Virus record (IMG/VR): IMGVR_UViG_3300039098_000100
Span: 1-39,786 of that record
Direction: 5' to 3' (one strand)
DNA length: 39,786 bases
Source of the DNA: a virus
Shown here: positions 37,644-39,786 of the stretch, piece after piece
Layout of the letters: the number at the start of each line of letters is the position of its first letter
Numbering within the stretch: position 1 is the first letter of the stretch
The notes under the pieces: generated by a model
Database searches by the model: none
Told to the model about the DNA's origin: nothing
What the model saw: the letters and a program-made list of their open reading frames with translations, nothing else
Position numbers and translations under genes: made by a program

Positions 37644-39786
37644 ATGAAAAGGTATACTTCAATTGATGAAATAAAAGCCGATAGAGAAAAACGTACGTAT
37701 AAAAGCGTTCTCGACATTAAAAAAGATAGAGGTTATAAATTAGAACCTAAAGATTATTATGACAAAACATTTAAGCCTGAACTTCAATCAATGGCTACCG
37801 GAAGATTGACAGGCGAAGAACAAACAAGGCAAGAATCAAGAAATCTTGAATTGGGCAAAATTTTAGAAACTCCGGCCATGAAATTATTTGTTAATAAAAA
37901 CCCTGATTATTCAATTTCTAAATCGTTCCCCGGATTTGAAAAAGGTTCGACATTTAGATCCTTTGCGCAAATACAAAAAGAATATGATTACGAACCTAAA
38001 TATGATATGCAATTTGATTTAGGCGAAACTCAATTAGAACAATATAAGCCTAAACTTTCGGATGAAATCGGTAAAATAGGACGGCCAACTCTTACAAAAG
38101 AACGAGAAGAAATGTTTAGAAAACAAGAATTGCTAAATATCCCTATGGATTATAACATGGAATCTCAAGCGGATTTTATGAAAGCGAAGTTTAGACTAGG
38201 GGAATTAGGAGATTTATCTGGATTAGAATACACAAAATTAGCAGGTGGCAAAGAAAATATCGCTTTAGACGTTGATAAAGCGATTAATCAATTGATTGAA
38301 AGATACCCTAAATTAATAGAAGGTGACAAAGGTTGGATTAAAGAAGGACTTGGCGGAGTTGCTGAAATGGCACCTACTCAAATCAAAGCTCAAATAGAAG
38401 GTGCTAAACTCGGAATACCCGCTGCCGGAACTGCTGCTGCCGGCGCTTTGTGGTTAGGACAAGCTGGACCTCAAATTGCAATCCCAGAAGAAATAATCAC
38501 CGTTCCCGCTGCTGCTGGAGCTGCCTATAAATTTGCTAGTGGTGCCGGCGCTGCGCAACATATGTATGCAGTAGAAAAGGGGAATGCTTACAAAAACATG
38601 ATTGAAAAAGGCGTTGACCCAGATAGAGCTAATATGTTTTCTACTGGCGTAGGACTACTTAACGCTGGAGTTGAAATGGTACAAATAGACAAATTTATAA
38701 AATCAGTAAAAGGTGCTAAGGCTATAATTGAAAACCCTTTATTTAAGGATCAGTTAAGTAAAAAAGGCGTTAAATTACTTGCTGAATATGTTAAAAATGT
38801 CGGTTCCGAAACATTGCAAGAAGTAGGTCAAGAAGCTATTTCTATAGCAGGAGAGTCTTTGGCGGCAAAAGAAGATATAATTACACGAGAAAATTTTGAT
38901 CGTGTAGCAGATACCTTTGTCGATTCGTTAAGGACATTTTCCGTTATGATGGGAGCCACTGGTGGAGCTACTGCGATAAGTACTCAATCTAAATTATCTT
39001 ATCAGGAATTTAAAAACAGAACTGAATATTACGATAAAGTGGTAAATAAATTAGAAAAAACGGATAAAGAAAATGTAAATAAAGAAAAAATAGCAAAAAT
39101 GCAAAGTGTTTTAACCGATATCACTGTTAATTCTACAAACCCACAAGCTAAAAAATGGGCGGACGAAACTTATCAAAGATTATCAAATATAGAGCACATC
39201 GCTGAAGCTGATGAAAATAAATTTTATCCAACTAAAGAAAGTTTTAAAAGTGAATTATTAGAGAAAAACGCTAATTTAACAGATAAATATTTTAAAAGTG
39301 CGATATTTGATAATCATTTCAATAATGATATTAGGAAAAAATATTTTGCTGGTGAATTAACTGAAAAATTCTTAAAAGATAACCCAAAATTAACAAAAAC
39401 CTTTGAAAAAGAACAAAAAGACATAAAAGTAACCGAAGAAAAACGTATTAAAGCTGTTGAAATAGAAAAAGTAAGATTAGAAAAAATAGAAAAAGAGAAA
39501 GTTATTTCTACAAAAATAGAAAAAGATAAAAAAGAAATCGAAGAAAAAATAAAAGAATCAGAAAAAGTAATTGATAACACATATCTTAAAACTAAAGATG
39601 AATATGTAACGTATAAAAAAGGTGCTGCAAAAGGATTGCAAGAATACGAACACAAACAAGCTGTAGAAAAAGCTTTAAAAGAGGGTAAGGAAGTTCCGGA
39701 AGTGGTATTAAAAGATTATCCGGAATTAATTCAAACTAAAAAAGAAATTAAAACTTCTAAAACTTCTAAAATTATAAACGTTAAAA
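37644..39786 (+). CDS. Giant internal virion protein, 5' part
   Basis: The gene starts at ATG 37644 (RBS AAAAAGGGGG) and is open at the window end; 714 residues are visible. After a charged N-terminus it has a Gly/Ala-rich hydrophobic region at about 235-305 (GAKLGIPAAGTAAAGAL, then TVPAAAGAAYKFASGAGAA) that could insert in the host membrane. From about 560 a long Lys/Glu coiled coil follows. The last visible part (LKEGKEVPEVVLKDYPEL) is a motif of polyvalent proteins. Together this suggests a pore-forming, multi-enzyme ejection protein. It probably continues as the gene entering at the left edge of the window. Confidence 0.7.
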   Translation, partial: MKRYTSIDEIKADREKRTYKSVLDIKKDRGYKLEPKDYYDKTFKPELQSMATGRLTGEEQTRQESRNLELGKILETPAMKLFVNKNPDYSISKSFPGFEKGSTFRSFAQIQKEYDYEPKYDMQFDLGETQLEQYKPKLSDEIGKIGRPTLTKEREEMFRKQELLNIPMDYNMESQADFMKAKFRLGELGDLSGLEYTKLAGGKENIALDVDKAINQLIERYPKLIEGDKGWIKEGLGGVAEMAPTQIKAQIEGAKLGIPAAGTAAAGALWLGQAGPQIAIPEEIITVPAAAGAAYKFASGAGAAQHMYAVEKGNAYKNMIEKGVDPDRANMFSTGVGLLNAGVEMVQIDKFIKSVKGAKAIIENPLFKDQLSKKGVKLLAEYVKNVGSETLQEVGQEAISIAGESLAAKEDIITRENFDRVADTFVDSLRTFSVMMGATGGATAISTQSKLSYQEFKNRTEYYDKVVNKLEKTDKENVNKEKIAKMQSVLTDITVNSTNPQAKKWADETYQRLSNIEHIAEADENKFYPTKESFKSELLEKNANLTDKYFKSAIFDNHFNNDIRKKYFAGELTEKFLKDNPKLTKTFEKEQKDIKVTEEKRIKAVEIEKVRLEKIEKEKVISTKIEKDKKEIEEKIKESEKVIDNTYLKTKDEYVTYKKGAAKGLQEYEHKQAVEKALKEGKEVPEVVLKDYPELIQTKKEIKTSKTSKIINVK

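Noticed and set aside
1-39786. Integrated prophage
   Set aside because: No integrase, attachment site pair or bacterial flanking gene is visible; four HTH proteins alone do not show lysogeny.

Overview
The window is almost entirely phage. It is a strongly AT-rich, tightly packed genome with strong GGAGG-type ribosome binding sites. I read it as a short-tailed (podovirus-like) phage of a low-GC Bacillota or closely related host. The basis is the gene set: N4-gp56-type major capsid protein, P22-like portal, gp4-like adaptor and gp10-like tail hub, BppU-type fibre, DnaD-like replication protein, Amidase_3 endolysin and a Prp-type capsid protease. TGA is used as a stop and TGG as Trp, so the code is the ordinary bacterial one. 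No integrase, DNA polymerase, helicase or tRNA gene was seen.

Layout. 1-5.4 kb: the 3' part of a giant virion polyvalent protein (zincin metallopeptidase plus LPD38-like region), then endolysin and holin. 5.4-6.8 kb: the large terminase alone on the minus strand behind a bidirectional terminator. 6.8-21.9 kb: early region, all plus strand, in sub-operons that each begin with a small HTH regulator behind a promoter. It carries a recombination trio (Rad52-like annealing protein, SbcC/Rad50-like ATPase, MBL-fold hydrolase), a Tad2-like (DUF2829) protein, a PAPS-reductase-like enzyme, an HNH endonuclease, many small unknowns, a DnaD-like replication protein, SSB and a DUF2303 protein. 22.0-22.8 kb: a short minus-strand regulatory block with a divergent promoter/operator region. 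22.8-39.8 kb: the late operon, in the order TerS, portal, Prp protease, scaffold, capsid, head protein, fibre, holin-like protein, NAGPA-like protein, Acb2/Tad1-like protein, adaptor, tail hub, needle/fibre, internal proteins, and the start of a giant internal protein that runs off the end.

The last gene is open at the right edge and the first gene is open at the left edge. Both look like parts of one polyvalent ejection protein. Joining the ends leaves the frames one base apart inside an A run, so the window may be a whole permuted or circular genome of about 40 kb with a homopolymer error or trimmed base at the junction (inference).

The most interesting points are: (1) a phage-encoded Prp-type cysteine protease immediately upstream of a scaffold and a capsid protein whose N-termini both carry an L27-like LxLRLFD motif, a possible self-contained capsid maturation system; (2) two putative cyclic-nucleotide sponges in one phage, one Tad2-like (early) and one Acb2/Tad1-like (late); (3) two compact structured, possibly non-coding RNA regions at 11.6 and 12.7 kb; (4) an isolated reverse-strand terminase gene; (5) a membrane-anchored HTH protein with an internal start and a possible frameshifted tail at the early/late switch.
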